Assembly (NCBI GenBank): GCA_902364065.1
Contig: CABJCJ010000009.1
Coordinates: forward strand, 1 to 64,000
Length of the DNA: 64,000 nucleotides
Reading direction: 5' to 3'
From: Veillonellaceae bacterium SB90
GTDB taxonomy: Bacteria > Bacillota > Negativicutes > Selenomonadales > Selenomonadaceae
In this document: positions 19,805 through 30,699 of the stretch, in pieces
How the letters are laid out: every line of letters starts with the position of its first letter
How positions within the stretch are numbered: position 1 is the first letter of the stretch
Notes under the pieces: generated by a model
Told to the model about the DNA's origin: nothing
The model's input: only the letters and a program-made list of their open reading frames with translations
Database searches by the model: none
Position numbers and translations under genes: made by a program

Positions 19805-19835
19805 GTATTTTGGTATGCTTTTTGTATGCGAGGCG

Positions 19836-20723
19836 TCAGGCAGCCAGCGGCCAGACAATGGCGGCTGCGCCATGCGGTGCGACGACCGCGGCATTATATG
19901 CCAGGCTCAGGCGCGTGGCCTCGGCTACCTCTTCCGGACTCGAAGCCGGATTGCGGCGAATCTCGTAGACCTCATGCGAGGCCTGCTTGACGGCGAAGGA
20001 CTGCGGCGTATGGAACTGCAGCTCAACACGCACGCCCGTCGGGCTCATGAGATGGACATTGATGCCCTGATAGAACTTCTCGCCCCAGGCATTGCGGAAT
20101 TTCTCGACCGTGTAGCCCTTCGACTGGAGGCTCGCAAGCGCTGACGGAACCATCTCGCTGTAATCATCAGCCGAGCAGGTCAGCGTGTAGCGCAGCACAT
20201 CGCTGATGCCATTTGCTGCGGCAGCAAGGCTCGTCTGATCCTCCTCGGCGTCGCTTTCAATCTTGCGCGCGAGGCTGTCAATGGACTTCAGGCGGTAGTC
20301 GAGGCCCTGCAGCTGGGCATTCCTGCGTTCGAGCTCCTTCATGTCGGCGGTCACGGCGGGTTCTGCCGCGCTTGCCTTCATGAGCAGAGCCGTCGCGAGG
20401 ATGCGGCTCTTCTGTTTCTTGGTCAGGGCCGCGCCAAGTTCCGTGCGCGTGCCATCCGTATTCGTATCCTCGACGATGGCCGGCACCGACTCATGGAGAT
20501 CCGGCACAGGCGATGCATAGCCTTCCAGCACGTGCACGGGCGAAAGCACCGCCATCATCATGATGAACATGGCCGTCAGGCTGCGCACCCAAGTTCCCGC
20601 TCCCGTAATCCTGCGCGAGAAACACGCGGGCTGGAACTTGCGGAATGACCGCGTCAGATGATTTTTCCGGCCTGCTGCCGGGGTTCTTGTATAGCCTTCC
20701 GTCAACTCTTGTCCTGCATTCAT
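19836..20723 (-). CDS. Exported or membrane-anchored protein with RelA/SpoT-like domain
   Basis: The 295-residue protein has a basic N-terminal region, one hydrophobic segment (about 47-68) acting as signal anchor or long signal peptide, and a soluble part. Residues about 143-260 resemble the nucleotidyltransferase fold of RelA/SpoT-like domains: 'DVLRYTL' (175-181), 'GEKFYQGINVHL' (214-225) and 'VELQFHTPQSFAVKQASHEVYE' (in part, 233-254). Glu234, Gln236, His238 and Thr239 match the E-x-Q-x-R/H-T strand. Related domains occur in actinobacterial secreted polymorphic toxins and phage proteins; whether this one makes (p)ppGpp-like products is unknown. The start at 20723 follows GGAGGG. No immunity-like gene is adjacent. 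It is a single gene between terminators. Confidence 0.68.
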   Translation of the reverse strand: MNAGQELTEGYTRTPAAGRKNHLTRSFRKFQPACFSRRITGAGTWVRSLTAMFIMMMAVLSPVHVLEGYASPVPDLHESVPAIVEDTNTDGTRTELGAALTKKQKSRILATALLMKASAAEPAVTADMKELERRNAQLQGLDYRLKSIDSLARKIESDAEEDQTSLAAAANGISDVLRYTLTCSADDYSEMVPSALASLQSKGYTVEKFRNAWGEKFYQGINVHLMSPTGVRVELQFHTPQSFAVKQASHEVYEIRRNPASSPEEVAEATRLSLAYNAAVVAPHGAAAIVWPLAA

Positions 20724-20830
20724 TTGCATTCCCTCCAGACGACGTGATGATCGTATCGTTCTCTTACTGTATTCATTGTAACAGGCGAAACTTGAAAACA
20801 ACTGATTGCGTCTGAAAACTATATGAAAAT

Positions 20831-20865
20831 AGAAAGAATCGGCCCCGGAAGAGCCGATTCTTTCT
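20831..20865. terminator. Terminator after the MATE gene
   Basis: A perfect 13-base stem (AGAAAGAATCGGC and complement, 9-base loop) sits between the MATE gene end and the RelA/SpoT-like gene start, with T-rich flanks on both strands. Confidence 0.85.
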
Positions 20866-20883
20866 TGTTTTTATTCGTATGCA

Positions 20884-22230
20884 TTACAGGGAATACCGCC
20901 GCTGTACCTTGCGCAGCCGCATCATGAGCAGCAGCGCGCCGATGCCCACGCCCGTGATCAGGCCGAGCCAGTAGCCGGCAGGACCGAGTGAGGTGAAATG
21001 TGCGATGGTCCAGCCAAACGGCAGGCCGATGACCCAGTACGAGATGACGGCCAGCACGAAGGTCGCATGCACATCCTTGTAGCCGCGCAATGCTCCCTGC
21101 AGCGGAGCATCGATGCTGTCCGCGAGCTGCAGGAATACGGCAAACACGAGGAAATTCGCCAGCACAGGCCGCACATCCATGCTCGTCGTATAGAAATCCG
21201 CAATCTCGTAGCGAAACTGCGTCAAAAGCAGCGCGATGCTGCCCTCGAACAGGAACGTCAACCAGCGCCCGAGCTTGATGTACTGTGCGGCATCGCGATT
21301 CCGGCCCGCGCCGATCTCATAGCCGACGAGGATGGTCAGCGTCATGCTGGCAGACAAGGGGATCATGTAGACCACCGTCGTGAAATTCATTGCCGCCTGA
21401 TGTGCCGCCACAACCGTCGTGCCGTACGCTGTCATGAAGAGGCCGACGGCACCGAAGATGCTCTGCTCACAGAACATCGTGCTGCCAATGGGCACGCCGA
21501 TGCCGAGCTGCTTGCGCCACTCCGCCAGGCTCGGGCGCGGCAGGCAGCAAAAGATCCGATAATCCCGGAACGGGCGGATGAATGTGACGACCAGCGCGTT
21601 GAGCACGAGATTCAGCGAAAAGGCAATGGCCGAGCCGATGCCCGCGCCGATGCCGCCAAAGGCCGGCAGGCCGAACAACCCGTACATGAAGACATAATTG
21701 CAGAGGATGTTGACGGGTACCGTGCACATCGTGATGCACATCGTCAGGCGCGTGTAGCCGTGCGCATCGATGAAATTGCGCAGGACGCCGGCCAGGAAGA
21801 TCGGCAGGATGCCGAAGGAAACCGCCATCAGATAATGGCGCGTGATGTATTCGACCTTGGGCTCCAGCGCCAGATACGGCAGGACATGCGGCACCGCCAG
21901 ATAGCCGAGCAGCAGGAAGATGGCCCCGAGCATGAGCGCCCAGTAAAATCCCTGCTTGACGACAAAGCCGATGGTTTCCCTCTTTCCCGCACCGTAGAGC
22001 TGGGACACCGTGGGCGTCAGCCCGGAAATGATGCCGAGGAACATGCCGAAGAACGGCAGGAACAGGTTGACGCCGACGGCGACGCCAGCGAGGTCCTGCT
22101 CGCTGATATGACCTGCCATGATGGTATTGAAGAATCCCGTTGCCGTCAGCGACAGCTGCGTGACAAAGATGGGCAGCAGGACCAGAAAAAACTGCCTGGC
22201 CTTCTGCCGGTACGTATGTGTTTGTCTCAT
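20884..22230 (-). CDS. MATE family efflux transporter
   Basis: A 448-residue inner-membrane protein with about 12 helices in two MatE repeats. The first begins 'FFLVLLPIFVTQLSLTATGFFNTIMAGHIS' in part; the repeat reappears at 'IGVPIGSTMFCEQSIFGAVG'. The family exports cationic drugs and metabolites using a sodium or proton gradient. The substrate is not predictable. It lies 9 bases after the SEC-C gene, so the two are probably co-transcribed. Confidence 0.93.
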   Translation of the reverse strand: MRQTHTYRQKARQFFLVLLPIFVTQLSLTATGFFNTIMAGHISEQDLAGVAVGVNLFLPFFGMFLGIISGLTPTVSQLYGAGKRETIGFVVKQGFYWALMLGAIFLLLGYLAVPHVLPYLALEPKVEYITRHYLMAVSFGILPIFLAGVLRNFIDAHGYTRLTMCITMCTVPVNILCNYVFMYGLFGLPAFGGIGAGIGSAIAFSLNLVLNALVVTFIRPFRDYRIFCCLPRPSLAEWRKQLGIGVPIGSTMFCEQSIFGAVGLFMTAYGTTVVAAHQAAMNFTTVVYMIPLSASMTLTILVGYEIGAGRNRDAAQYIKLGRWLTFLFEGSIALLLTQFRYEIADFYTTSMDVRPVLANFLVFAVFLQLADSIDAPLQGALRGYKDVHATFVLAVISYWVIGLPFGWTIAHFTSLGPAGYWLGLITGVGIGALLLMMRLRKVQRRYSL

Positions 22231-22239
22231 AAGCGGTCC

Positions 22240-23445
22240 TTACTGCTCATCCTTGCGCAGGCAGCAGTTCTTGTACTTCTTGCCGCTACCGCAGGGGCAG
22301 GGATCGTTGCGGCCGACCTTGAGCTTGCGCACCTCGTCGAAGGGAATGACGCGCCCGCCGCCCGACTGCTCCATCAGCTCGGCCGGCGTATGTCCCTTGA
22401 GCGGCCAGAGATGCGTCGTGTTGTTGAAGGCGATGAGGAGCGGCAGGACGGCCTCCGCCTTGCGTTCCTCCTTCATGAAGCCGAGCTCCTCGAGATAATC
22501 GACAGCTTCGTCGAGCTCGCTGCCATTCTGCAGCAGGATGAGGATCTCACCCGTGATATCCGCGGCCTTGAGCACATCACAGCCATGCTCGCGCATGAAG
22601 AACTGCGCCAGTTCCTTGTAGGCAGGCGTATCCGCAATGTAATTGTCGGTGCCGGCATCGTAAACATCACCGTAGCTCAGGGATGCGAAATCGAGATTGC
22701 TGCGGCGCAGCTGCTCGTTTTCCAGCTTCTCCTCGTCAATCAGCGTGTAGTACTTGACGCCCTGCGGCAGAGCCACGATCGTATCCTTCCAGCAGGAAAC
22801 ATTGAGCACCACGCCGACAAAATCCATGAAGCTGACCTGTTCGCGCTGTTCCGGCTCGAGATACGCCAGCACCTTTTCGTAAAGCTGCTCGAAATTCAGA
22901 TAGCCGTAGTAATACAGGAGGCCGGCAGCCAGGCGCGAAAGCTCCGTGTTGAGCTCCACCAGGCTGCGATATGTACCGGAATCCAGGCTCTTGAAGAGCT
23001 CGCGCACCTCGTCAGGCATGCAGAATGCCATCTTCTCCTCCTGAACGCCGCAGGTCACAAGGCCGAGGCCGCGCAGATAGTCAAGGCGCGTATCGTCATC
23101 GCGCAGCTCCGTCGAGAGGCCATCCTTCTGCATCAGGTGTGCAAAGCAGCCGTATTCCTCATCGACGATCGTCGGCAGCCAGCGCTTGGCAAAGTCGAGG
23201 ATGGCCGGCACCAGGCGCTCGGCAAGCTCAGCCTTCTTCAGCGAGCTTGCGCCCGTCACATGCAGGTTATAGCGGATGTCGTCGAGCTCCGACTTCGTCA
23301 TGGCCAAAAGCAAAGCCCGCAGCGAATGATTCGCCGGCAGCTTATGGCGATAGAGCTGTTTCCTGCGCTCTGCCATATTCTCATCCATGAGCTGCTGCAG
23401 GCTCTCACTGAGTTCCTGTGCCATATCGTTCGTTTTCTGTTCCAT
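22240..23445 (-). CDS. SEC-C motif protein of unknown function
   Basis: A 401-residue soluble protein, mostly helical and acidic, with a C-terminal SEC-C zinc motif '[17 protein letters not shown]' at about residues 375-391, nearly the same as the SecA tail at 43.5 kb. SEC-C domains bind zinc and can mediate contact with ribosomes or SecB. The N-terminal two thirds are unassigned. I chose the ATG at 23445 behind GGGAGGAA; the ATG at 23424 lacks a site. Upstream partner of the MATE exporter. Confidence 0.8.
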   Translation of the reverse strand: MEQKTNDMAQELSESLQQLMDENMAERRKQLYRHKLPANHSLRALLLAMTKSELDDIRYNLHVTGASSLKKAELAERLVPAILDFAKRWLPTIVDEEYGCFAHLMQKDGLSTELRDDDTRLDYLRGLGLVTCGVQEEKMAFCMPDEVRELFKSLDSGTYRSLVELNTELSRLAAGLLYYYGYLNFEQLYEKVLAYLEPEQREQVSFMDFVGVVLNVSCWKDTIVALPQGVKYYTLIDEEKLENEQLRRSNLDFASLSYGDVYDAGTDNYIADTPAYKELAQFFMREHGCDVLKAADITGEILILLQNGSELDEAVDYLEELGFMKEERKAEAVLPLLIAFNNTTHLWPLKGHTPAELMEQSGGGRVIPFDEVRKLKVGRNDPCPCGSGKKYKNCCLRKDEQ

Positions 23446-23576
23446 GAAAAAATAATTCCTCCCTGAAATCGATCCTGTCCCCATTGATACTCATATACTC
23501 ACATACAGGAAGCAGGCGCACCAAACGCCTGCCTGTTGGAACTGTATCCTTTTGATTCCCCGATGATCCGGCGGAC

Positions 23577-24953
23577 TCATCCGAAATAATCGGCAATGCC
23601 GTCGGCAATGCCCTGCGCGGCTTTCTTGATGCCGTCCTCGCTGTCGAGCAGCTTTTCCTCCTGCGGATTCGAGATGAAGGCAACCTCCACGAGCGTCGCC
23701 GGCATATCCGTGTGTTTCACGACGTAGAAATTGCAGCTCTGCGTGCCACGGCTCGAGGTGCCGATCTGGTCAATGACGCCCTGGCGGACCTTATCGGCCA
23801 GGTCGCGCGAGCGCTTGGACCCCAGCGAATAGTAATAGCCGGTCGTCCCCTTGGCCGCGCCGCTCGAGAACGAATCCATATGAATGGAAATGAAGATATC
23901 GGATTTATTGTTGTTCGCCACATCACAGTGGGCCTGCAGTTCCTCGATATCCGAGGCATTGGCGCCCTTCGGCGAGACTTCCGTATCCGTCGTGCGGGTC
24001 ATGTAGACCGTCGCGCCTTCCGCCACGAGCAGGCGGCGCAGCTCATTGGCAATGCGCAGCGTCACGCTCTTCTCCATGACGCCCGTCGGCCCGATGGCAC
24101 CGGAGTCGTTGCCGCCGTGTCCGGCATCGATGGTGATCTTGCGGCCCTTGAGCCCCGTGAGTGCGGCGATATCGGCATCCGTATCATCCGTGATGGCGGC
24201 AGGCTGATTTGAAGCAGGTTGCGAAGCCTGTGTGTCACCGGCAGCTTCCTGAGCCGGCGCATCGATATCCTCGCCGCCGGAAGAGGCTGCCTCCGCCGGC
24301 TTGTTCTCAGCAGCAGGTGTGGTGTTCGCCTGCTCTGCGCCGCTCTGCGAAGCAGACGGCTGCTGGCCGGTCCCCGTTTCAGCCGTGGATGGTTTAGGCT
24401 GCGTCTTGGTGTCGTTGTCTGCCGGTGTTTCCGGCGACTCTGTCACCGAAGGTTTCGTCGTACCGGCCGAACCGTTCTTCACATCGGGCAAGGCGATTGT
24501 CGACTTGGACGTATCCGCATTGATATTGCCGAAATCCATGACGAGGCGCCCCGGTACCGTTCCCCCTTTGAGGGAAAACACCTTGTAATTGTTCGCGCCG
24601 ACCTTGTTCTCAACGACCACGCGCACCGTATCCTTGTTGAACTGGCCAATGCGGATGGCATTGACGAAACGGCTGTCGACCGAGATTGTCTTCTTGACCT
24701 TCCCGGAGAGCCAGGCACCCTTGAGGTCCACCACGACGCGGTTCGGATTCGACAGCGTCATCGTGCGGTAGGAAACGGGCGCATTGGCATCCACCACGAT
24801 GCGGATCTTCTCAGAGCCGCTGTTGACACGCACGCCCGTGATCTCGGTCATGCCGCTGACCCGCTCACTAAAATCCGAACTCGCCGCGTACACACAAGCC
24901 GGCAAAAGCAATATCGATACAATCGCAACGAACAAGAACAGTACGCGCTTCAT
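23577..24953 (-). CDS. N-acetylmuramoyl-L-alanine amidase with AMIN domain
   Basis: A secreted 458-residue cell-wall hydrolase. Signal peptide at 1-24 ('MKRVLFLFVAIVSILLLPAC'); an AMIN domain (about 30-140) that targets the septum or peptidoglycan; a low-complexity Pro/Ser/Thr/Ala/Gln linker (about 150-250); and an Amidase_3 catalytic domain (about 260-458). Zinc ligands and catalytic residues are visible in 'TIDAGHGGNDSGAIG', 'ISIHMDSF' and 'LVEVAFISNPQEE'. It cuts the bond between muramic acid and the stem peptide, as AmiA/B/C do in daughter-cell separation. The EnvC/FtsEX system at 35.5-38.3 kb could be its activator, by inference. Start at 24953 after GGAGGG. Confidence 0.93.
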   Translation of the reverse strand: MKRVLFLFVAIVSILLLPACVYAASSDFSERVSGMTEITGVRVNSGSEKIRIVVDANAPVSYRTMTLSNPNRVVVDLKGAWLSGKVKKTISVDSRFVNAIRIGQFNKDTVRVVVENKVGANNYKVFSLKGGTVPGRLVMDFGNINADTSKSTIALPDVKNGSAGTTKPSVTESPETPADNDTKTQPKPSTAETGTGQQPSASQSGAEQANTTPAAENKPAEAASSGGEDIDAPAQEAAGDTQASQPASNQPAAITDDTDADIAALTGLKGRKITIDAGHGGNDSGAIGPTGVMEKSVTLRIANELRRLLVAEGATVYMTRTTDTEVSPKGANASDIEELQAHCDVANNNKSDIFISIHMDSFSSGAAKGTTGYYYSLGSKRSRDLADKVRQGVIDQIGTSSRGTQSCNFYVVKHTDMPATLVEVAFISNPQEEKLLDSEDGIKKAAQGIADGIADYFG

Positions 24954-25079
24954 GATATCCCTCCATCTGAGAACACGAAAAAAAGCCGCAAACACGACAT
25001 TCTACATTTTATTATCGCCTGTTCTCCTGAAAAAATCAAGAAGATTGATGGAAAAGCTGCCGCACCCATGCAAAAGAAA

Positions 25080-25120
25080 AGCGCCTGCCGTCTGAAGCAT
25101 GGCTTCATGCGGCAGGCGCT
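25080..25120 (-). terminator. Terminator of the first ABC importer operon
   Basis: AGCGCCTGCCG pairs with CGGCAGGCGCT around a second stem TGAAGC/GCTTCA; on the minus strand TTTCTTTT follows. Confidence 0.88.
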
Positions 25121-25127
25121 GCAGGAT

Positions 25128-25890
<763 letters not shown>

Positions 25891-25910
<20 letters not shown>

Positions 25911-26535
25911 AATGGGCCTCCAGTTTCTTGAACAGCCAGGTGAGCACGAACGTCATCGCCAGATAGAAGATGCCGGCAATGAGGAACGGCGTCATGTCGA
26001 ATTCACGCTGCACGATGGTGCGGGCCACGCGCAAAAGGTCGTTCATGGCCAGGATGTAGATGAGCGACGTATCCTTGACGAGGTTGATCGTCTCGTTGGA
26101 AACCGGCGGCAGCACGATGCGGATGACCTGCGGCAGGATGATGCGGCGCATCGTCTGCGGGTAGCTCATGCCGAGCGTCTTGGCCGCTTCATACTGTCCC
26201 TTCGGCACCGACTGGATGCCGGCGCGGAAGATCTCGGCGAAGTATGCCGCATAGTTCAGCGTGAAGGCCAGGAGCGCCGCCGCGATATCCGGCAGGCGGA
26301 TGCCAATCATCGGCAGGGCAAAGTAAACAAAGAGCAGCTGCAGCATCAGCGGCGTACCGCGCATGATCCAGATGTAGATTTCCATCAGGAAGCTCACGGG
26401 ACGCCACTTTGAGAGGCGTCCGAGCGCTGCCATGAGGCCCAGCGGCAAAGCCAGGATCAGCGTGATGAAGAAAATCTCCAGCGTGATCTCAGAGCCCTCC
26501 AGCATCTGGAGCACGGTATTCCATATACTATCCAT
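25891..26535 (-). CDS. Polar amino acid ABC transporter permease
   Basis: A 214-residue His/Glu/Gln-type permease with about five helices. The HEAT/EAA-type loop is '[24 protein letters not shown]', and '[18 protein letters not shown]' is the family signature near the second helix. It probably works as a homodimer with the ATPase. It is separated from the binding-protein gene by a terminator hairpin (26662-26689). Confidence 0.95.
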
Positions 26536-26661
26536 CGTATCGTATTCCCTTCCTTATCATCCATCATCCATATGCAGGCGGTCTGCCTTACCGGCTGATC
26601 CCGTCAATGGATTTATTCCTTTAATTAAGCAAAGTAATGATATACCATTTCATTGTATCAA

Positions 26662-26689
26662 AAAAGGGCTTGAAGAATCAAGCCCTTTT
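26662..26689 (-). terminator. Terminator between binding protein and permease genes
   Basis: A perfect 12-base stem AAAAGGGCTTGA with its complement and a 4-base loop, ending in a T-run on the minus strand. It should make the binding protein more abundant than the membrane parts by letting only some transcripts through. Confidence 0.85.
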
Positions 26690-26713
26690 CTGCATTACGG
26701 AAGCATCCGTGTG

Positions 26714-27523
26714 TTATTTTGTAATGTCCTTGCCGAACCACTTCTCCGAGATCTTGGCCGTCGTGCCATCGGCCTTCATCTCGTTCAGTACCTTCTGCAC
26801 CTCATCGCGCAGTTTCTGGTTGTCCTTGGCAAAGGCGATGCCGAACTGGCTGACAGGACCGACAGCCACATCGACGGCTTCAATCGTGTCGGGGTGCTTG
26901 CTCATGTAATAGCGGCCGACGATCTCATCGCCGATGACGGCATCAATGCGGCCATTCTCAAGATCCATGAACGCCGTGACGAAATCCGAATACTTCTTGA
27001 CACCCTTGACGTTCTTCTTGAAGAAGTCACTACCGTCGATGTACTCTTCGGCCGTGCTGGCACTCTGCGTGCCCACCATCTTGCCGGCGAGGCTCTTTTC
27101 ATCCGTGATGCCCGTCGTGCCCTTCTTCACGAAGATGATCTGGCGGTTGTCCATGTACGGATCCGAGAACAGCATGTTTTCCTTGCGCTTCTCCGTGATG
27201 TCGAGACCGTTCCAGAGGACGTTGACGCGGCCGCTCTTGAGCTCCGCCTCCTTGCTCGACCAGTCGATGGCCTTGAACTCGACCTCGCGGCCCAGGCGCT
27301 TCGAGGCTTCCTTTGCAAGATCGACGTCGAAGCCCGTAATCTCATTGTTCTCATCCTTGAAGCCCATAGGCGGGAAATTGTCGTCGAGACCGACGACAAT
27401 CTTGTCGCCGCCCGATGACGAGGAACTGCCGGCAGACTGATTGTTATTGCCGCAGCCTGCTGCAAACGCGGCCGTCATGACGGCGGCCAGTCCCAGGGCC
27501 AGGATTTTCTTCCACTTCATCAT
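26714..27523 (-). CDS. Amino acid ABC transporter substrate-binding lipoprotein
   Basis: A 269-residue periplasmic binding protein (SBP_bac_3). A lipoprotein signal peptide has the lipobox 'AFAAGC' (Cys about 24), followed by a Ser/Gly linker. The body shows 'VVGLDDNFPPMGFKDENNEITGFDVDLAKE' in part and 'DWSSKEAELKSGRVNVLWNGLDIT', typical of polar amino acid or cystine binding proteins. The ligand is not certain. First gene of its operon, with a consensus promoter at 27577-27605. Confidence 0.94.
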   Translation of the reverse strand: MMKWKKILALGLAAVMTAAFAAGCGNNNQSAGSSSSSGGDKIVVGLDDNFPPMGFKDENNEITGFDVDLAKEASKRLGREVEFKAIDWSSKEAELKSGRVNVLWNGLDITEKRKENMLFSDPYMDNRQIIFVKKGTTGITDEKSLAGKMVGTQSASTAEEYIDGSDFFKKNVKGVKKYSDFVTAFMDLENGRIDAVIGDEIVGRYYMSKHPDTIEAVDVAVGPVSQFGIAFAKDNQKLRDEVQKVLNEMKADGTTAKISEKWFGKDITK

Positions 27524-27576
27524 ATTGCATCTCTCCCATTTATTTCTTTATCTCTCTAAAGGACTAATATGATGAT

Positions 27577-27605
27577 ATTATACGTTAGGTGTGTAACATT
27601 GTCAA
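27577..27605 (-). promoter_or_regulatory. Promoter of the first ABC importer operon
   Basis: On the minus strand TTGACA (27600-27605) and TATAAT (27577-27582) with a 17-base spacer: a full sigma-A match. It abuts the end of the MacB permease gene; no terminator is seen for the mac operon. Confidence 0.9.
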
Positions 27606-27615
27606 GTGCTTTTAC

Positions 27616-28833
27616 TCATTCGTAGCGCAATGCTTCGATCGGGTCGAGCCGGGCAGCCTTGCGCGCCGGGTAAATGCCAAAGAAGAGGCCGATGCCCACG
27701 GCAAACGAGAACGACAGGACGATTGGCAGCAGCGTGATCGTCGTCTGGACCGCCCCGGTACTCGCGATAATGTACGAAGCGGCACACCCCACGACAATGC
27801 CGATGAGGCCGCCGACGATGCCGAGCACCATCGATTCGATCATGAACTGCATCATGATGTTCTGGAAGGTCGCGCCGAGCGCCTTGCGAATGCCGATCTC
27901 GCGCGTGCGCTCCGTAACCGACACCATCATGATGTTCATGATGCCGATGCCGCCGACGAGTAGCGAGATGCTCGCGATCGCGCCCAGGAGCACCGTCATC
28001 ATCGCCGTCGACTGATTGACCGAGGCGATGATGCTGGCCGTATTCTGCACGTGGAAATCGTCCTCCTTGCCGGCCGTGATGCGGTGGCGCTGGCGCAAGA
28101 GCGTCGTGATCTCATCCTGCACCTGCTCGATTTTCTGCGTGTCCGTCGCCTGCAGGCTGATGGACTGAACGTAGGTGATGCCCATCATGCGTTCCTGCGC
28201 CGTGGTCAACGGGATGTAAATGACATCATCCTGATCCTGGCCGAAGCCGGAGCTTCCCTTGGATTCCAGGATACCGATGACCTTGAACGGTTGGTTCTTG
28301 ATGCGGATATTCTTGCCGACGGGATTCTCAGAGCCGAACAGATTCTCGGCGACCGTGGCACCGATGACAGCCACGCGGTTGCGCTTCGTCATATCGGCCT
28401 TGCTGATGAACGAACCGTTGCTGACGGAAAGCGAGCGGATCTGCATGAGATCCGGCGTCACGCCCGTGACTGACGTATTCCAGTTCTGGTTGCCGTTGAC
28501 CACCTGATACGAAGAACTGACCGTGGGCGATACATACTGGATATCCTTGATTTTCGCCTCAATGGCCTTGGCATCATCATACTTGAGCGTCTGCATCGAG
28601 CCGGCTGCACCGCGCGGACCGCCGCGGTTCGAGGAGCCCGGCATGATCGTGATGGTGTTGGCGCCGAGGCTCTCAAAATTCGAGGTGATGCCCGTGCGCA
28701 CGCCCATGCCGACGGAGACAAGCGCGATGACGGCGGCGACACCGATGATGACGCCGAGCATCGTTAGGAGCGAGCGCATCTTGTTGGCCAAAAGCGCATG
28801 AATGGCCATGACGAAACATTCCTTAAACAACAT
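27616..28833 (-). CDS. MacB-like ABC transporter permease
   Basis: A 405-residue permease with an N-terminal helix ('[20 protein letters not shown]'), a large periplasmic MacB_PCD domain and three C-terminal helices ('[19 protein letters not shown]', then two more), ending '[16 protein letters not shown]' in the family manner. It works as a mechanotransmission transporter: it pumps substrate from the periplasm through the adaptor and TolC. In E. coli MacB the ATPase and permease are fused; here they are separate. The start (28833) overlaps the ATPase stop by 11 bases; 28809 is an alternative. Confidence 0.93.
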   Translation of the reverse strand: MLFKECFVMAIHALLANKMRSLLTMLGVIIGVAAVIALVSVGMGVRTGITSNFESLGANTITIMPGSSNRGGPRGAAGSMQTLKYDDAKAIEAKIKDIQYVSPTVSSSYQVVNGNQNWNTSVTGVTPDLMQIRSLSVSNGSFISKADMTKRNRVAVIGATVAENLFGSENPVGKNIRIKNQPFKVIGILESKGSSGFGQDQDDVIYIPLTTAQERMMGITYVQSISLQATDTQKIEQVQDEITTLLRQRHRITAGKEDDFHVQNTASIIASVNQSTAMMTVLLGAIASISLLVGGIGIMNIMMVSVTERTREIGIRKALGATFQNIMMQFMIESMVLGIVGGLIGIVVGCAASYIIASTGAVQTTITLLPIVLSFSFAVGIGLFFGIYPARKAARLDPIEALRYE

Positions 28834-29554
28834 CCATGACCACACCCTTTCCTTCATCGCGCGTAATCTGGCCGTCGCGCACAAGCAGCTGGCGGCTCGC
28901 ACAGGCCGCAATCTCCGGCTCATGCGTGACGAGGATGATCGTGCGTCCCTTCTCATGCATATCCTCGAAGATCTCCATGATCTCCTTCGTGGATTTCGTG
29001 TCGAGGTTGCCGGTCGGCTCATCCGCCATGATGATGTGCGGGTCGTTGACGAGCGCCCGCGCGATGGCGACGCGCTGCCGCTGGCCGCCTGAGAGCTCAT
29101 TGGGCAGGTGATCGGCGCGGTCCTTGAGACCAACGGCCGCGAGAAAGTGCATGGCGCGCTCCATGCGCTCCTTGTGCCCGACGCCCGCATAGATGAGCGG
29201 CAGGGCGACGTTCTCGAGCGCCGAGATGCGCGAGAGCAGATTGAAGTTCTGGAAGACGAAGCCGATTTTCTTGTTGCGGGTCTTCGCCAGCGCATCGTCG
29301 TCAAGGCCTGCGACTTCCTCGCCGTCGAGCTTGTAGGAGCCCTCGGTCGGCCGGTCGAGACACCCGAGGATGTTCATGAGCGTCGACTTGCCCGAGCCGG
29401 ACGGCCCCATCAGCGCGGCGAACTCCCCCTGATAGATGTTCGTCGTGATGCCGTTGAGTGCCGCTAGTTCTTCGCCGCCAATATGATAGATTTTCTTGAT
29501 GCCGTGGAGCTGTATCGTCGCATACCGCTCCTCAGTCTTCTTTTCTTCTGCCAT
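28823..29554 (-). CDS. MacB-like ABC transporter ATP-binding protein
   Basis: A 243-residue LolD/MacB-type ATPase: Walker A 'GPSGSGKST', '[15 protein letters not shown]', Walker B '[12 protein letters not shown]', H-loop 'VTHEPEIA'. '[23 protein letters not shown]' is typical of this subgroup. It powers the adjacent permease by dimerisation. Third gene of the TolC-MacA-ATPase-permease operon. Confidence 0.95.
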   Translation of the reverse strand: MAEEKKTEERYATIQLHGIKKIYHIGGEELAALNGITTNIYQGEFAALMGPSGSGKSTLMNILGCLDRPTEGSYKLDGEEVAGLDDDALAKTRNKKIGFVFQNFNLLSRISALENVALPLIYAGVGHKERMERAMHFLAAVGLKDRADHLPNELSGGQRQRVAIARALVNDPHIIMADEPTGNLDTKSTKEIMEIFEDMHEKGRTIILVTHEPEIAACASRQLLVRDGQITRDEGKGVVMDVV

Positions 29555-29568
29555 TTTTATCCCCCGCC

Positions 29569-30699
29569 TCAGAACATGGGGCCGCCGCGCCGGCTGCTGC
29601 CCGAGGAAGAAGAGGTCTTCTGAGCCGTGTACGTGCTGACGATGTCTTCCCCTTCCTCAAGCCCCGAGAGGATTTCCACGTACTCATCGCTGTAGATGCC
29701 CGTCGTGACATAGCGGTTCTCCTGCGAGCCGTCGGCATTGCGCACGATGACGTATGAGCCGTTGGCGTCCGTCTTGAGCGTCGAGATGGGAACGGCCAGA
29801 ACGTTGTCGCGGTTTGCCGTGTTGATCTCGACGCGCGCCGTCATGGCCGGCAGCAGCTGGCTGTCGGGGTCATCGACATCGAGCGTGACGTAGTAGTAAA
29901 TGACGCTGGCCGAAGAAGAGGACGAGCTGCTCGACGAGCTCGAGCTGGAGCTCGTATCCCAGGAATTGCTCGTATCCGTCTGCGAAATCTTCGTGACGCG
30001 GGCCGTGAACGTCTTGTCGGTGTACGTATCGACCGTGAAGGTCGCGTCCTGGCCGACTTTGATGTTGCCGATATCCGTCTCATCGACCTTGGCCTTGATC
30101 TGTTTGCTCGAGAGGTCGGCGATGCGCATGATGACCGTCGGGTTATCCGAAGTCGCCACGGCCATCGTGCCGACCGTCTTGGGCTCGCCGACGACCGTGC
30201 CGTCCATCGGCGCAAGGATGCTCGTCTCCGATGCATCCGATTCCGCCTGCGCGAGTTCGGAGACCGCTGTATCGTAATTCATCTGCGCATCCTCGAGCTG
30301 TTTCTGCGTATCGGCGCCGATGCTGTAGAGGTAATTGATGCGCTCGTATTCCGCCTGCGTGTTCGTGACCTTGTACTGCGCCTGGTCGCGCTTGGCTTCG
30401 TAATCCTTGGCATCGAGCGTCGCAACCGTCTGGCCGGCCTTGACCTTGTCGTTCTCCTTGACGAGCACACTCTTGAGGCGCGCCGTAATCTTGGAGCTGA
30501 CTTCGACCGAATCGACCGGCTGGATCGTGCCCGTAGCCGAAACCGTCGACTTCATATCCATGCGGACGACCTTCGTCGTCTCGACCGCTGCGGCCTGCTT
30601 GGCCGCCTGCTGGTTCTCATAATACCGGTAGCCGCCGAATGCGCAGCCGGCAATCAATACGACCGCAATCGCTGCCTTGACTTTTCCATTGATCTTCAT
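29569..30699 (-). CDS. Periplasmic adaptor (MacA/HlyD type)
   Basis: A 376-residue membrane fusion protein. An N-terminal anchor (about 7-25, '[20 protein letters not shown]'), a biotinyl-lipoyl half motif near 55-90 ('[18 protein letters not shown]'), an alpha-helical hairpin with '[20 protein letters not shown]', the second lipoyl half '[17 protein letters not shown]', then beta-barrel and membrane-proximal domains. It links the MacB-type permease to TolC. Unusual: 14 consecutive serines (29911-29952) in the barrel region, coded by mixed serine codons. Its start overlaps the tolC-like stop by 4 bases. Confidence 0.92.
   Translation of the reverse strand: MKINGKVKAAIAVVLIAGCAFGGYRYYENQQAAKQAAAVETTKVVRMDMKSTVSATGTIQPVDSVEVSSKITARLKSVLVKENDKVKAGQTVATLDAKDYEAKRDQAQYKVTNTQAEYERINYLYSIGADTQKQLEDAQMNYDTAVSELAQAESDASETSILAPMDGTVVGEPKTVGTMAVATSDNPTVIMRIADLSSKQIKAKVDETDIGNIKVGQDATFTVDTYTDKTFTARVTKISQTDTSNSWDTSSSSSSSSSSSSSSASVIYYYVTLDVDDPDSQLLPAMTARVEINTANRDNVLAVPISTLKTDANGSYVIVRNADGSQENRYVTTGIYSDEYVEILSGLEEGEDIVSTYTAQKTSSSSGSSRRGGPMF

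Noticed and set aside
20998..23466. 822-codon open frame on the plus strand
   Set aside because: It spans the opposite strand of both the MATE and SEC-C genes, with the odd composition typical of antisense frames.
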